Assembly: GCF_945890115.1 (NCBI RefSeq)
Contig: NZ_CAMDCK010000002.1
Span: forward strand, 1 to 64,000
Reading direction: 5' to 3'
Length of the DNA: 64,000 nt
Origin: Sphingorhabdus sp. EL138
GTDB taxonomy: Bacteria; Pseudomonadota; Alphaproteobacteria; Sphingomonadales; Sphingomonadaceae
Shown here piece by piece: positions 1-7,511 of this stretch. A program made the translations under genes and the position numbers. The number at the start of each line of letters is the position of its first letter. Within the stretch, counting starts at the first letter, position 1. The notes beneath the pieces are model-generated. The model worked only from the letters and a program-made list of their open reading frames with translations. It did no database searches and had not been told where the DNA came from.

Positions 1-109
1 CGATCTCGAGGCCAAGCTCATCGAATGGGAGAACTTCTACAACTTCAACCGACCGCACGGTGCTTTCAACGGAAAAACACCCTATGAAGCCCTTCGCGAA
101 AGGCTATAA
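1..109 (+). mobile_element. C-terminal end of IS481-type transposase (partial)
   Basis: An open frame enters from the window edge and stops at 107-109. The visible 35 residues include WENFYNFNRPHGAFNGKTPY followed by EALRERL. This is the typical end of the DDE integrase core of IS481-family transposases, where N-RPH and G-TP-E-L recur. The upstream two thirds and the other IS end lie outside the window, so completeness cannot be judged. The terminal inverted repeat should lie in about 110-150 but cannot be identified without its partner. Confidence 0.75.
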
Positions 110-152
110 TCTCTCCCAGTCGATGTCCCGCTAGATCGTCAACCTTACAGCG

Positions 153-461
153 TTGGCGGCATCTCGTAAGATTGCATTTCATTTTCAGCCTTTAGTGGTG
201 TCCCAGGGTGGGGGCAGACGAATTCAATTGAATTATGGTGCTCCGCTATTGGAAACCGGTGCAATGCTAAGCGTCACAAGCACCGAAGGTGCTGTGGCTG
301 CCCGCTACCGGGTCACATCCGTTAGCACTGGCACAGCTTTAGCCGAACAAATCGGCGACGCAGACAGTCGCAGTATAACGACAGGTAGCGTGGCAGTAGT
401 AATTGAAAAAGGCGATCCTGCTGCAAATCAGAGTGTCTTAGAACGAGTAGAGTTGCCATAA
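153..461 (+). CDS. Hypothetical protein, possibly a gene fragment beside the IS
   Basis: This is an open frame of 102 codons with a TTG start and no clear ribosome binding site. The frame stays open upstream only to the TAG at 132-134, inside the presumed IS end. The product is rich in short beta-type stretches and small residues (for example TSVSTGTALAEQIGDADS) and has no Cys, membrane segment or motif I recognise. Its base composition is lower in G+C than the genes downstream. It may be the surviving 3' part of a gene cut by the insertion sequence, with the TTG an accident of the junction. Function unknown. Confidence 0.35.
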   Translation: MAASRKIAFHFQPLVVSQGGGRRIQLNYGAPLLETGAMLSVTSTEGAVAARYRVTSVSTGTALAEQIGDADSRSITTGSVAVVIEKGDPAANQSVLERVELP

Positions 462-633
462 TTTCCGATTATAGATTTAGTACGGAGAGTCGCTTAAAGT
501 ACGCCTGAATAAAATTGCGACTGATAGCTACTTATTGCCTGCGCAGGTGGAGGAACGCTCTGATGCTTGCAACTGCCCGATTTATCCTAGTGAGCTATTC
601 TGCCCCCGCCACAAAAACGCCATCTGCGGCGAC

Positions 634-1023
634 CTAGCGACGCTGCGTCGGCTTTCCAAAGGCATTGTAGGCCACACCAAGCAGCGCGATCATGACGGCT
701 TCAATTATCATCGGTGGGAATGTCGTCGGCGCGATACCATCGAACGCAATGCTGACGAAACGCCCGAGAAGCGCAAATGTGATAAGCGTCAAAGGCACCA
801 TCAGGGGGGTACGGTCTGCGCGCCACGCACCGATCAGCGAAAAGATAGCGCCTGTCAGAAAGAAAGCGGGGAAGTCGGCGCGCATTGTCGCCATTCCCTG
901 CGTCCCCAGCGGAGAAAGCGCGAATTCGGCTGCCATTTTCGTCGGATTGAAAAGGAAACTCAAACCAATCACGATATTCAAAAGACCGACTAGGCCAATC
1001 AGGATTTGCATTGTTCTTTTCAT
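634..1023 (-). CDS. Small four-helix membrane protein, DUF4345-like
   Basis: The 129-residue product has four hydrophobic segments (about 5-27, 50-68, 72-92 and 100-122) and a basic C-terminus, so it should be an inner-membrane protein. The pattern of a first helix ending in FLFNPTKMA and later FFLTGAIFSLIGAW resembles small DUF4345-type proteins; this is a tentative match from memory. It is transcribed away from the GST gene downstream, leaving a 130-base divergent gap. No enzymatic residues are evident, and its role is unknown. Confidence 0.6.
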   Translation of the reverse strand: MKRTMQILIGLVGLLNIVIGLSFLFNPTKMAAEFALSPLGTQGMATMRADFPAFFLTGAIFSLIGAWRADRTPLMVPLTLITFALLGRFVSIAFDGIAPTTFPPMIIEAVMIALLGVAYNAFGKPTQRR

Positions 1024-1153
1024 CTATTCCGTCCCCGAAAATTGGCGCAGGGTCAATAAATGTCGGCCCTCACCCTCATAATATGGCATTGATAATGTCA
1101 TTAGATTGCGTCAAACATGATGACAAGACAATTTAATGTAAGGACCACCCCCC

Positions 1154-2167
1154 ATGTACGCGATTAATGGAGCACTGGGCTCGCCTTATTCCATGAAAAT
1201 GCGTGCGCTTATGCGGTATCGGCGCATTCCGCATATGTGGGTGCATGGCGCAGACTCGCGCGATGCGCTCAGCAAGGTCAAGGCCCCTGTCATTCCAGTG
1301 ATGGAATATCCCGATGGGACATTTCACAATGATTCAACGCCTTTAATCTATGATCTGGAAGCGCGGCACGCCGAACGCTCCGTGATCCCGCCCGATCCGG
1401 CGCACGCCTTTATCGCCCATTTGATTGAGGATTTTGCCGACGAATGGGTGACAAAGGCCATGTTTGGGTATCGCTGGTTGGAAGAGGTGGACCAGATCCA
1501 GATGAGCCGCTGGCTCGCGTTTGACGCGATGAAGGGCGGCGGGCTGGCGACCAGTCAGGCCTTTGCCGAACAGTTCCGCGCACGCCAGGTCGGGCGCATG
1601 GCGATTGTCGGCTGCGCGGCTGAAAACTTCCCGCTGATCGAGGCCTCAACCCGCGCGATTTTAGGTGCGCTGGAGACGCATGTGGTGGACAATCACTGCT
1701 TATTCGGTACACGGCCCAGCATGGCGGAATTCGGGATGTACGGGCAATTGTCCCAACTTGGCGTTGATCCAACCGCACAGACAATGATGCGCGCAGATTA
1801 TCCCTATAGTTTCCGATGGCTGCTCCATATTGACGATATGTCGGGGATTAACGGGCAATGGGATACCGAGATCGCAGGGGCGGATACGCCTTTTGCGCCG
1901 ATCATCACCGCTTGGCTGGAACAGGTGGGCGCAATCTACATGCCCTTCCTCCTCGCCAACGCCGCCGCGATTGAAGCCGGAGACGACACATTCAGCATCA
2001 CGGCCATGGGCCTGCCTTACACACAGGGTGTTTTCAAATATCAGGTAAAGTGCCTGGCTGATTTGCGCGCGCGCTATGCCGCTTTGGAAAATGCAGCGCT
2101 GGCGAAGGTCGATCCGCTGTTGGCGCAAACGGGCTGCCTTGAGGCCTTGCGAAACCCATGCGCCTGA
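1154..2167 (+). CDS. Glutathione S-transferase family protein
   Basis: The 337-residue product begins with a thioredoxin-like GST N-terminal domain (about 1-75: GSPYSMKMRALMRYRRIPH, then VPVMEYPDG-type strand and NDSTPLI, which fits the usual glutathione-binding ESxxI position). A helical GST C-terminal region follows but is longer than usual, giving a protein about 100 residues above the common GST length. AAGGA at about 1141 lies ahead of the ATG. The last 10 bases overlap the sulfatase gene, so the two are probably co-transcribed. The substrate is unknown; a role in detoxification or ether/thioether cleavage is possible. The N-terminal fold is well supported. Confidence 0.75.
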   Translation: MYAINGALGSPYSMKMRALMRYRRIPHMWVHGADSRDALSKVKAPVIPVMEYPDGTFHNDSTPLIYDLEARHAERSVIPPDPAHAFIAHLIEDFADEWVTKAMFGYRWLEEVDQIQMSRWLAFDAMKGGGLATSQAFAEQFRARQVGRMAIVGCAAENFPLIEASTRAILGALETHVVDNHCLFGTRPSMAEFGMYGQLSQLGVDPTAQTMMRADYPYSFRWLLHIDDMSGINGQWDTEIAGADTPFAPIITAWLEQVGAIYMPFLLANAAAIEAGDDTFSITAMGLPYTQGVFKYQVKCLADLRARYAALENAALAKVDPLLAQTGCLEALRNPCA

Positions 2168-3969
2168 AAGGAGCGGTTACCCTCCTGATAACGCTGGCGT
2201 TGTTCAGCCCGGCATCGCTGGGCGCGCAGGCGGCACCAACGAAGCGCCCCAATATTGTCATCCTCCTTGCCGATGATTGGGGCTTTAGTGATGTCGGGGC
2301 CTATGGCGGCGAGATTGCGACACCCAATATCGACGCGCTTGCCGCAAAGGGTGTGCGTTTTTCAAACTTCCATGTGGCTGGATCCTGCTCGCCAACGCGG
2401 GCCATGCTGCAAACGGGCGTGATCAACCACCGCGCTGGCTTGGGCAATATGCCAGAGACAATTCCACCGGAGCATCTGGGCAAACCCGGCTATGAAGCGC
2501 GGCTCAACAACCGCGTGGTCACCATTGCTGACCAGCTTCGCAATGTTGGTTACCGCACATATCTGACCGGAAAATGGCATTTGGGACATACGCCCGATAC
2601 TGTGCCGACGGCGCGCGGCTATGATCGGGCGCTGGCGCTGGCGCAATCGGGCGCGGACAATTTTGAAGATAAGCCCAATCTGCTGATTTATGACAAGACC
2701 GAATGGAGTGAGGATGGAAAGCCTGTAAAGCTACCTAAGCGCTTTTACTCCTCAACCCTGATTGTCGACAGGATGATACGCTATATCGACGGCGAAAAGG
2801 CCAGCGGAAGGCCATTTCTGGCATCTGTCAATTTCATCGCCAATCATATTCCGGTGCAGGCACGCGATGCTGATATTGCGGCTTATGCTGGGCGCTACTC
2901 GGATGGCTGGACGGCATTGCGCAACCAACGCCGCGCCGCCGCGATTGCCAAAGGGGTAATGCCCACAGGTGTTGCGATGGTAACCATGGACAGCAGCGGT
3001 GACTGGTCGAAATTGACGGCAGAGCAGCGACGGCAACGTGCAGGGGCGATGGCCGCTTATGCCGCCATGGGCACGGCAATGGATCGGGAAATCGGCCGAT
3101 TAATCGCGCATCTAAAGGCGATAGGCGCATATGAAAATACTATCTTCGTGTTTTTGTCTGACAATGGTGCCGAGGCCACGGACCCCATGGCCATGGGCGC
3201 GTTCACGCGTTGGAACGCCAATCAACTCTATGATCAAAGCATCGCCCAACAAGGGCGCCCGGGTTCGCTGACCGCCCAAGGCGCAGGATTTGCAAGCGCA
3301 TCTGCCTCGCCGCTGCGGGGATATAAGTTTACCGCGAGCGAAGGTGGTTTGCGTGTGCCGATGATCCTTGCCTGGCCCGGCAATCCTGCGATCAAAGGCG
3401 GCACCGTTGCCGCAGGCTTTGCCCATGTCACCGACATGCCGCTGACGTTGCTGAAACTTGCCGGGGTCATGCCGCAGCAAGGCAGTTTTGCGGGGCGCCG
3501 CGTCGAGCCAATGATTGGGATGGACCTATCCCCTATGCTCACCGGTGCTGCATCGTCCGTCCATTCGGCGGACAAGCCTTTGGGATATGAATTGTCCGGC
3601 AATGCGGTGTTGTTCAAAGGCGATTACAAGCTCGTCAAAAATCTGCCGCCTTATGGTGATGGCCGCTGGCGGCTGTACAACATCACCATGGACCCCGGCG
3701 AGACCAAAGATCTGTCGGGTTCAGACCCCGACCGTTTTGCAGCCATGCAAAAGGATTATGCCGCCTTTGCCAAGGCAAATAAAGTGCTGCCGATGCCCGA
3801 AGGGTACACCGCGCCCAAGCAGATTTTGGCCAACGCGCTGCGCACGTTGCTGATCCCACGACTTATCGCGTTGTGGCCGGTGGGCGCGCTATTGGTTATG
3901 GCAACAGCCGCCGCAATCTGGTGGCGCAGACGGCGGCGAAAGCAGCCTTTGGGGTCCGCGAAACCTTGA
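2158..3969 (+). CDS. Arylsulfatase-type sulfatase, exported, with C-terminal membrane anchor
   Basis: Type I sulfatase of 603 residues that would hydrolyse a sulfate ester in the periplasm. A signal peptide (about 1-25, ending GAQA) precedes the alkaline-phosphatase-fold core. Visible are NIVILLADDWG (metal ligands D39/D40) and the signature C77-S-P-T-R81, in which C77 should be oxidised to formylglycine. FVFLSDNGAEA later supplies further metal ligands. Residues about 566-589 form a hydrophobic helix followed by WWRRRRRK, so the enzyme is probably tethered to the inner membrane with a short basic cytoplasmic tail. The gene overlaps the GST gene by 10 bases. The FGE at 4924-5847 is the likely activator. 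Substrate unknown. Confidence 0.9.
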   Translation: MRLKGAVTLLITLALFSPASLGAQAAPTKRPNIVILLADDWGFSDVGAYGGEIATPNIDALAAKGVRFSNFHVAGSCSPTRAMLQTGVINHRAGLGNMPETIPPEHLGKPGYEARLNNRVVTIADQLRNVGYRTYLTGKWHLGHTPDTVPTARGYDRALALAQSGADNFEDKPNLLIYDKTEWSEDGKPVKLPKRFYSSTLIVDRMIRYIDGEKASGRPFLASVNFIANHIPVQARDADIAAYAGRYSDGWTALRNQRRAAAIAKGVMPTGVAMVTMDSSGDWSKLTAEQRRQRAGAMAAYAAMGTAMDREIGRLIAHLKAIGAYENTIFVFLSDNGAEATDPMAMGAFTRWNANQLYDQSIAQQGRPGSLTAQGAGFASASASPLRGYKFTASEGGLRVPMILAWPGNPAIKGGTVAAGFAHVTDMPLTLLKLAGVMPQQGSFAGRRVEPMIGMDLSPMLTGAASSVHSADKPLGYELSGNAVLFKGDYKLVKNLPPYGDGRWRLYNITMDPGETKDLSGSDPDRFAAMQKDYAAFAKANKVLPMPEGYTAPKQILANALRTLLIPRLIALWPVGALLVMATAAAIWWRRRRRKQPLGSAKP

Positions 3970-3972
3970 AGG

Positions 3973-4863
3973 CTATCGTACTTTCAGGATGCAGTCGACG
4001 AAGCCTTGCGGATCATTTTCCTGAATGAAGTGACCGCCCTTCAACGTGCAATGCGGCTGACCCGCAGTGCCGGGAACACGGCCAATGAAACGACTTTCGC
4101 CACCGCGCGTTACTGGGTCGCCATCGCTGAAGCAGCATAAGAACGGCTTGTCCCATTGCTCAAATACTTCCCAAGCGCGCTTCTGATCGGGGATTGCGAC
4201 ATTATTTTCAAACGGAACGAAGCTGGGGAATATCCGCGCTCCAGCCTTATAGCTACTGTCGGGGAACGGCGCGTCATAAGCGGCAATCTCGGCAGGGCTG
4301 AGCGCGCGCTTTGACCCAGCGTTGACGATCCTGCCGATTGGAAAGAAGGGGCTCCATTTGGAAAAGGCGCGCCAAATGGCAAAAGCGCGCGGTGGCGGAC
4401 CACCTTCGGGCAATCCGCCATTGGACAGCACAACGCTGGCAAATCGATCCGGCATTTCTGCGACAAGGCGCAGGCCGATCAGCGACCCCCAATCCTGACA
4501 GACGAGCGTCATATCATTCAGGTCAAGCGCCTCGACCCACTGCCGCATCCAGCCAACATGGCGTGCATAGCTATAGTCGGTTTTTTTGCTTGGCTTGTCC
4601 GATTTGCCAAAGCCAATCAGGTCCGGCGCGACAACGCGAAAGCCTGCGGCGACGACTGGGCCAATCATATGGCGATAAAGATAGCTCCAGCTTGGTTCGC
4701 CATGCATCATCAACACGACGGGCGCATCGCGCGGTCCTTCATCGACATAATGCACACGCAAATCTGTGCCGTCGGAGGGATCGGCAATCTCCACATAATG
4801 TGGCTTAAAAGGAAAATCATGGATATCGGCAAAGGCGCTATCGGGTGTGCGAAGGACTTTCAA
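3973..4863 (-). CDS. Haloalkane dehalogenase (subfamily I type)
   Basis: Alpha/beta hydrolase of 296 residues expected to convert haloalkanes to alcohols plus halide in the cytoplasm. The oxyanion-hole motif HGEPSWSYLY (54-63), the nucleophile motif VCQDWGS with D124 followed by W125 (a halide-stabilising Trp), an acid in SDGDP (D247 or D249) and the catalytic histidine in GGHFIQE (H278) are all in place. Spacing matches subfamily I dehalogenases such as DhlA, whose nucleophile is also D124. The cap domain spans about 155-225. It lies 60 bases downstream of the FGE gene on the same strand, with a perfect palindrome in the gap (4891-4907). An epoxide hydrolase is the main alternative, but Trp after the nucleophile favours dehalogenase. 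Confidence 0.85.
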   Translation of the reverse strand: MKVLRTPDSAFADIHDFPFKPHYVEIADPSDGTDLRVHYVDEGPRDAPVVLMMHGEPSWSYLYRHMIGPVVAAGFRVVAPDLIGFGKSDKPSKKTDYSYARHVGWMRQWVEALDLNDMTLVCQDWGSLIGLRLVAEMPDRFASVVLSNGGLPEGGPPPRAFAIWRAFSKWSPFFPIGRIVNAGSKRALSPAEIAAYDAPFPDSSYKAGARIFPSFVPFENNVAIPDQKRAWEVFEQWDKPFLCCFSDGDPVTRGGESRFIGRVPGTAGQPHCTLKGGHFIQENDPQGFVDCILKVR

Positions 4864-4890
4864 AAGATTAACCCCTAAGAGAAATTATAT

Positions 4891-4907
4891 TGACACTTTA
4901 AGTGTCA
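4891..4907. promoter_or_regulatory. Perfect palindrome upstream of the dehalogenase gene (candidate operator)
   Basis: TGACACT-TTA-AGTGTCA has 7-base arms that pair perfectly around a 3-base centre. It lies 28 bases upstream of the dehalogenase start at 4863 and 17 bases beyond the end of the FGE gene. Size and symmetry fit a TetR-family operator; the nearby TetR gene at 5844-6464 is a candidate ligand, but this is inference. Confidence 0.55.
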
Positions 4908-4923
4908 TATTATGAATGACAGG

Positions 4924-5847
4924 TCAAGAAGCTGGCCCAAGCTTCTTTGTATCCACCAGCCTAAAGCCGATATGGTCGGTCCCTAGCCCGCGTTCCTGAA
5001 ACTGGCGCGCGGCGGGACGATAGCGTGCGCAATAATTGGCAGCGCACAGGTAAGATCCGCCTTTTATGATGTTAACCGGTTCGCTGGCGTCGGCGCGCGA
5101 TCCGCTGGCGCTCGTCCATTCCCAGACATTACCGATCATATCATACAGACCAAATCCATTTGGTTGAAAACAGCCCACAGGCGCGCGACCGACATAGCCG
5201 TCGGTGTTCAGATTTTTCACCGGGAACACGCCTTGATAATAATTTGCTTGCGGCTGGCCCTGCGCATCAACCGGCTCGGGCAAAGCCGCCGCACCGCCGC
5301 GCGCGGCATATTCCCACTGCGCCTCACTCGGCAACTCTTTCCCCACCCATTTCGCATAGGCCTCTGCATCCTGATAGGCGATCTGGACAACCGGTTCGCG
5401 GTCCCGCCCGACGATGCTTTCTTGCAACCCAGAAGGGTGCCGCCACTGTGCGCCCGGTACCCAGCGCCACCAAGACGGGTCGGCGTCCGACGGGACATTG
5501 AACACAGCAGAGCCCGGAACCAACATTTCCGGCGGCGCATCGGGTAGCTTGGGCGGATTACGTTCCGCCATGGTCTTGTAACCCGTCGCCTTTACAAAGG
5601 CCGCAAATTCGGCGTTGGTCACTTCATGGGCATCGATCCAAAACCCCTTGACCGTCACAGTCTGCGGCGGGCCTTCCTCTGGATAATGCGGATCGTCACC
5701 CATCACAAAGCTACCGCTCGGCACCCAAACCATATTGTTGCCGGACTGGCCCTTGCACAGAGCCTCGGGCGGCCCGGATGCATCGCTACAACCAGACAGC
5801 CCCAGCGCCAACGCCAGACCGAGAGCTAAGCCGAAGCGTTGCATCAA
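4924..5847 (-). CDS. Formylglycine-generating enzyme (sulfatase-modifying factor), lipoprotein
   Basis: FGE/SUMF1-family protein of 307 residues, which oxidises the sulfatase active-site Cys to formylglycine using oxygen and copper. The fold signature is complete: GSFVMGDDPHYPEEGP near 46-60, DAHEVTNAEFAAF (72-84), LPSEAQWEYAARGG (172-185), NVWEWTS (240-246), and GGSYLC-AANYC-ARYR with the two redox Cys at 268 and 273. The N-terminus is hydrophobic and ends in LSGC, so C20 is a probable lipidation site and modification would occur outside the cytoplasm. This is the obvious activator of the sulfatases at 2158 and 7512. It overlaps the TetR gene by 4 bases (ATGA). Confidence 0.9.
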   Translation of the reverse strand: MMQRFGLALGLALALGLSGCSDASGPPEALCKGQSGNNMVWVPSGSFVMGDDPHYPEEGPPQTVTVKGFWIDAHEVTNAEFAAFVKATGYKTMAERNPPKLPDAPPEMLVPGSAVFNVPSDADPSWWRWVPGAQWRHPSGLQESIVGRDREPVVQIAYQDAEAYAKWVGKELPSEAQWEYAARGGAAALPEPVDAQGQPQANYYQGVFPVKNLNTDGYVGRAPVGCFQPNGFGLYDMIGNVWEWTSASGSRADASEPVNIIKGGSYLCAANYCARYRPAARQFQERGLGTDHIGFRLVDTKKLGPAS

Positions 5848-6464
5848 TCCTCCGGCATGCCGGCCATAGCATCGCCCAGCAAGCGCCGCACAACAGCCTT
5901 AGCGTCGTCAACAGGTAGTTCCTGATCATGCCGGAGCAATCGCCATGTCTGGAAACTCAATATGACATTGAGGCCATGCGTACCCACCACATCGGCCTTT
6001 ACCATCGCGGGCAAATAGGACTCAATGGTATCAGATTCGAGCCGCAGCATCCGGCGATAGTCCTGCATCAGATAGGGCGACTGGAAACGTTTGAGATTGG
6101 CGGAAATCCGATAAGGCAAAATGGTTTCGAAAACCATCGCCCGCCGATCAGCGATGTCGAGCAGCTTTTCCCGCCAACTAGCGCCCGTGGGTGGCTGAAG
6201 GATGATGGGCATCACCTGCGCCTCAATCACCTCGCCCATTTCACGGTAAAGCTCATCCATATCGTCAAAATGTCGGAAAACCGAGCGGAGTCCGACCCCT
6301 GCCACCTCCGCAACACGTGCCGCGCTGGGGGCTACATCGCCCTTGCCCACCAAGTCGAGCAAAGCCGCGACGATTTTCGAGCGGCTAGACCGGCTGCGTT
6401 CGCGGCGGCCATCGGCGTGCTGCGCCGTCGGGCGGGCTGTCATTTTGTGCGATATATTGGCCAT
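5844..6464 (-). CDS. TetR-family transcriptional regulator
   Basis: The 206-residue product has the TetR DNA-binding domain near 28-75, with a helix-turn-helix read as ARVAEVAGVGLRSVFRHFDD, followed by an all-helical ligand-binding half without a recognisable effector signature. It overlaps the FGE gene by 4 bases and heads a probable three-gene unit (TetR, FGE, haloalkane dehalogenase). It is divergent from the Cys-rich protein/sulfatase genes across a 116-base gap that holds an inverted repeat (6528-6546). It could therefore control both arms; the ligand is unknown. Confidence 0.85.
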   Translation of the reverse strand: MANISHKMTARPTAQHADGRRERSRSSRSKIVAALLDLVGKGDVAPSAARVAEVAGVGLRSVFRHFDDMDELYREMGEVIEAQVMPIILQPPTGASWREKLLDIADRRAMVFETILPYRISANLKRFQSPYLMQDYRRMLRLESDTIESYLPAMVKADVVGTHGLNVILSFQTWRLLRHDQELPVDDAKAVVRRLLGDAMAGMPED

Positions 6465-6527
6465 GCCCCATTAGCTTTGCGGCAAACAGACATGGGCGCA
6501 AGAGGCAAAAGTGATTGCAAATGTATT

Positions 6528-6546
6528 TTGGCACAATTAATGCCAA
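6528..6546. promoter_or_regulatory. Inverted repeat in the divergent TetR/sulfatase-operon gap
   Basis: TTGGCA-N7-TGCCAA has 6-base arms that pair exactly, placed between the TetR start (6464) and the Cys-rich protein start (6581). It is a candidate operator. The core TGGCAC-N5-ATGC also resembles a sigma-54 element with one mismatch, so the assignment is open. Confidence 0.35.
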
Positions 6547-6580
6547 TATAATTCTGCGGATAGCTTTGGAGAGGTGAAAG

Positions 6581-6838
6581 ATGAAGATGCTAAAAATAAC
6601 ACGCATTGTGGCGGCGTCTGGCCTTTTGTTTTCTGCTGCACCATTATTGGCGCAGGACAATGTGCGCGAAGCATGCATGCCCGATATCCGTAAATATTGC
6701 GCCGCCGAATTGGGCAGCTTTAGCCGCGAAAATGTCCGCGCCTGCCTCATCAAAAATATCAAAAAAACGTCACCCGCTTGTCAAAAGGCCGCAAAGGCGC
6801 GGCGCGATGCCGAGCGCGCCAAGAAGACAAGCAGTTAA
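6581..6838 (+). CDS. Small exported Cys-rich-repeat protein
   Basis: This 85-residue product has a clear signal peptide (about 1-24, ending LLAQ) and a mature part with four Cys in the pattern C-N7-C-N14-C-N10-C (ACMPDIRKYCAAEL, then VRACLIKN and SPACQKA). This fits the GLG1-type Cys-rich repeat found in many small periplasmic proteins of proteobacteria. The tail is Lys/Arg/Ala rich. AGAGGTGAAAG provides a good ribosome binding site. It leads the operon with 6843 and the sulfatase at 7512. Function unknown; the Cys are probably disulfide-bonded in the periplasm. Confidence 0.75.
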   Translation: MKMLKITRIVAASGLLFSAAPLLAQDNVREACMPDIRKYCAAELGSFSRENVRACLIKNIKKTSPACQKAAKARRDAERAKKTSS

Positions 6839-6842
6839 AGCC

Positions 6843-7475
6843 ATGACGATATGGATAATCTGGGGCACGGCGTTGCTGGCATATGGGGTATTTCGGCTCT
6901 GGTATGACAATATGTCCGGCCCGTTGAAACCGGCCGAGATTGAGGCGTTTCTGGCACATGTGGCGGGTCGGTTCCAGGGCACAGGAAATAGCGCGGAGGT
7001 TATGCGGGCTTTCCTTGAAGCCGATGATGGCCGCGAATTTGTCATGCTCAATCTGGTCAAAGCGCAGATGGAGCAGGTTGAGGACCCCAAAACGGGGCAA
7101 ATGGTTCAAGGCTTTGATCTACTCAAGCGTTATTCGAAACGCTTCATGCCAACTCTGTTCCGCACAGGCGGCCACCCCGGCATGGTCGGACGCAAGGTCG
7201 GCGGCTATATTGACGCGTGGAACACCGAGGCGGACCCCGATTGGACGATCTTTGGCCTGATGCGTTACCGCAGTCGGCGCGATATGATAAAGCTGGTGAT
7301 GGACCCCTTATTTACCGAAGGCCATCCCGATAAGCTGCTCGGCACGCTGGCGACTTTTTCTTTCCCAACGCAGCGGGTGGTGTCTTTTTATGTCAGCCCG
7401 CGCGTGACGGTTGCACTGGTGCTGGCGTTGCTCGCGGCCTTGGCGCATATCATTTTCCTCACCGTTGCAAGCTGA
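6843..7475 (+). CDS. Conserved protein with hydrophobic termini, function unknown
   Basis: The open frame extends far upstream, but the ATG at 6843, 4 bases after the Cys-rich gene, gives a sensible 210-residue protein. It has an N-terminal membrane helix (about 1-20), a soluble middle with VMLNLVKA and WTIFGLMRYRSRRDMIKLV, and a C-terminal helix (about 188-208). The MLNLVK and MRYRSRRD elements are typical of ferredoxin-like dimeric alpha/beta-barrel (DUF1330/EthD-like) domains; this is a tentative fold guess. The soluble part would be held between two membrane helices. Tight spacing places it in the sulfatase operon. Confidence 0.65.
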   Translation: MTIWIIWGTALLAYGVFRLWYDNMSGPLKPAEIEAFLAHVAGRFQGTGNSAEVMRAFLEADDGREFVMLNLVKAQMEQVEDPKTGQMVQGFDLLKRYSKRFMPTLFRTGGHPGMVGRKVGGYIDAWNTEADPDWTIFGLMRYRSRRDMIKLVMDPLFTEGHPDKLLGTLATFSFPTQRVVSFYVSPRVTVALVLALLAALAHIIFLTVAS

Positions 7476-7511
7476 TCAACCCCAAAGTCCGCGAAGGATG
7501 AATCCAGAACA

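Noticed and set aside
535-1081. Two plus-strand frames opposite the small membrane protein
   Set aside because: Their products are low-complexity and charged, while the minus-strand frame gives a coherent four-helix protein with a proper ATG.
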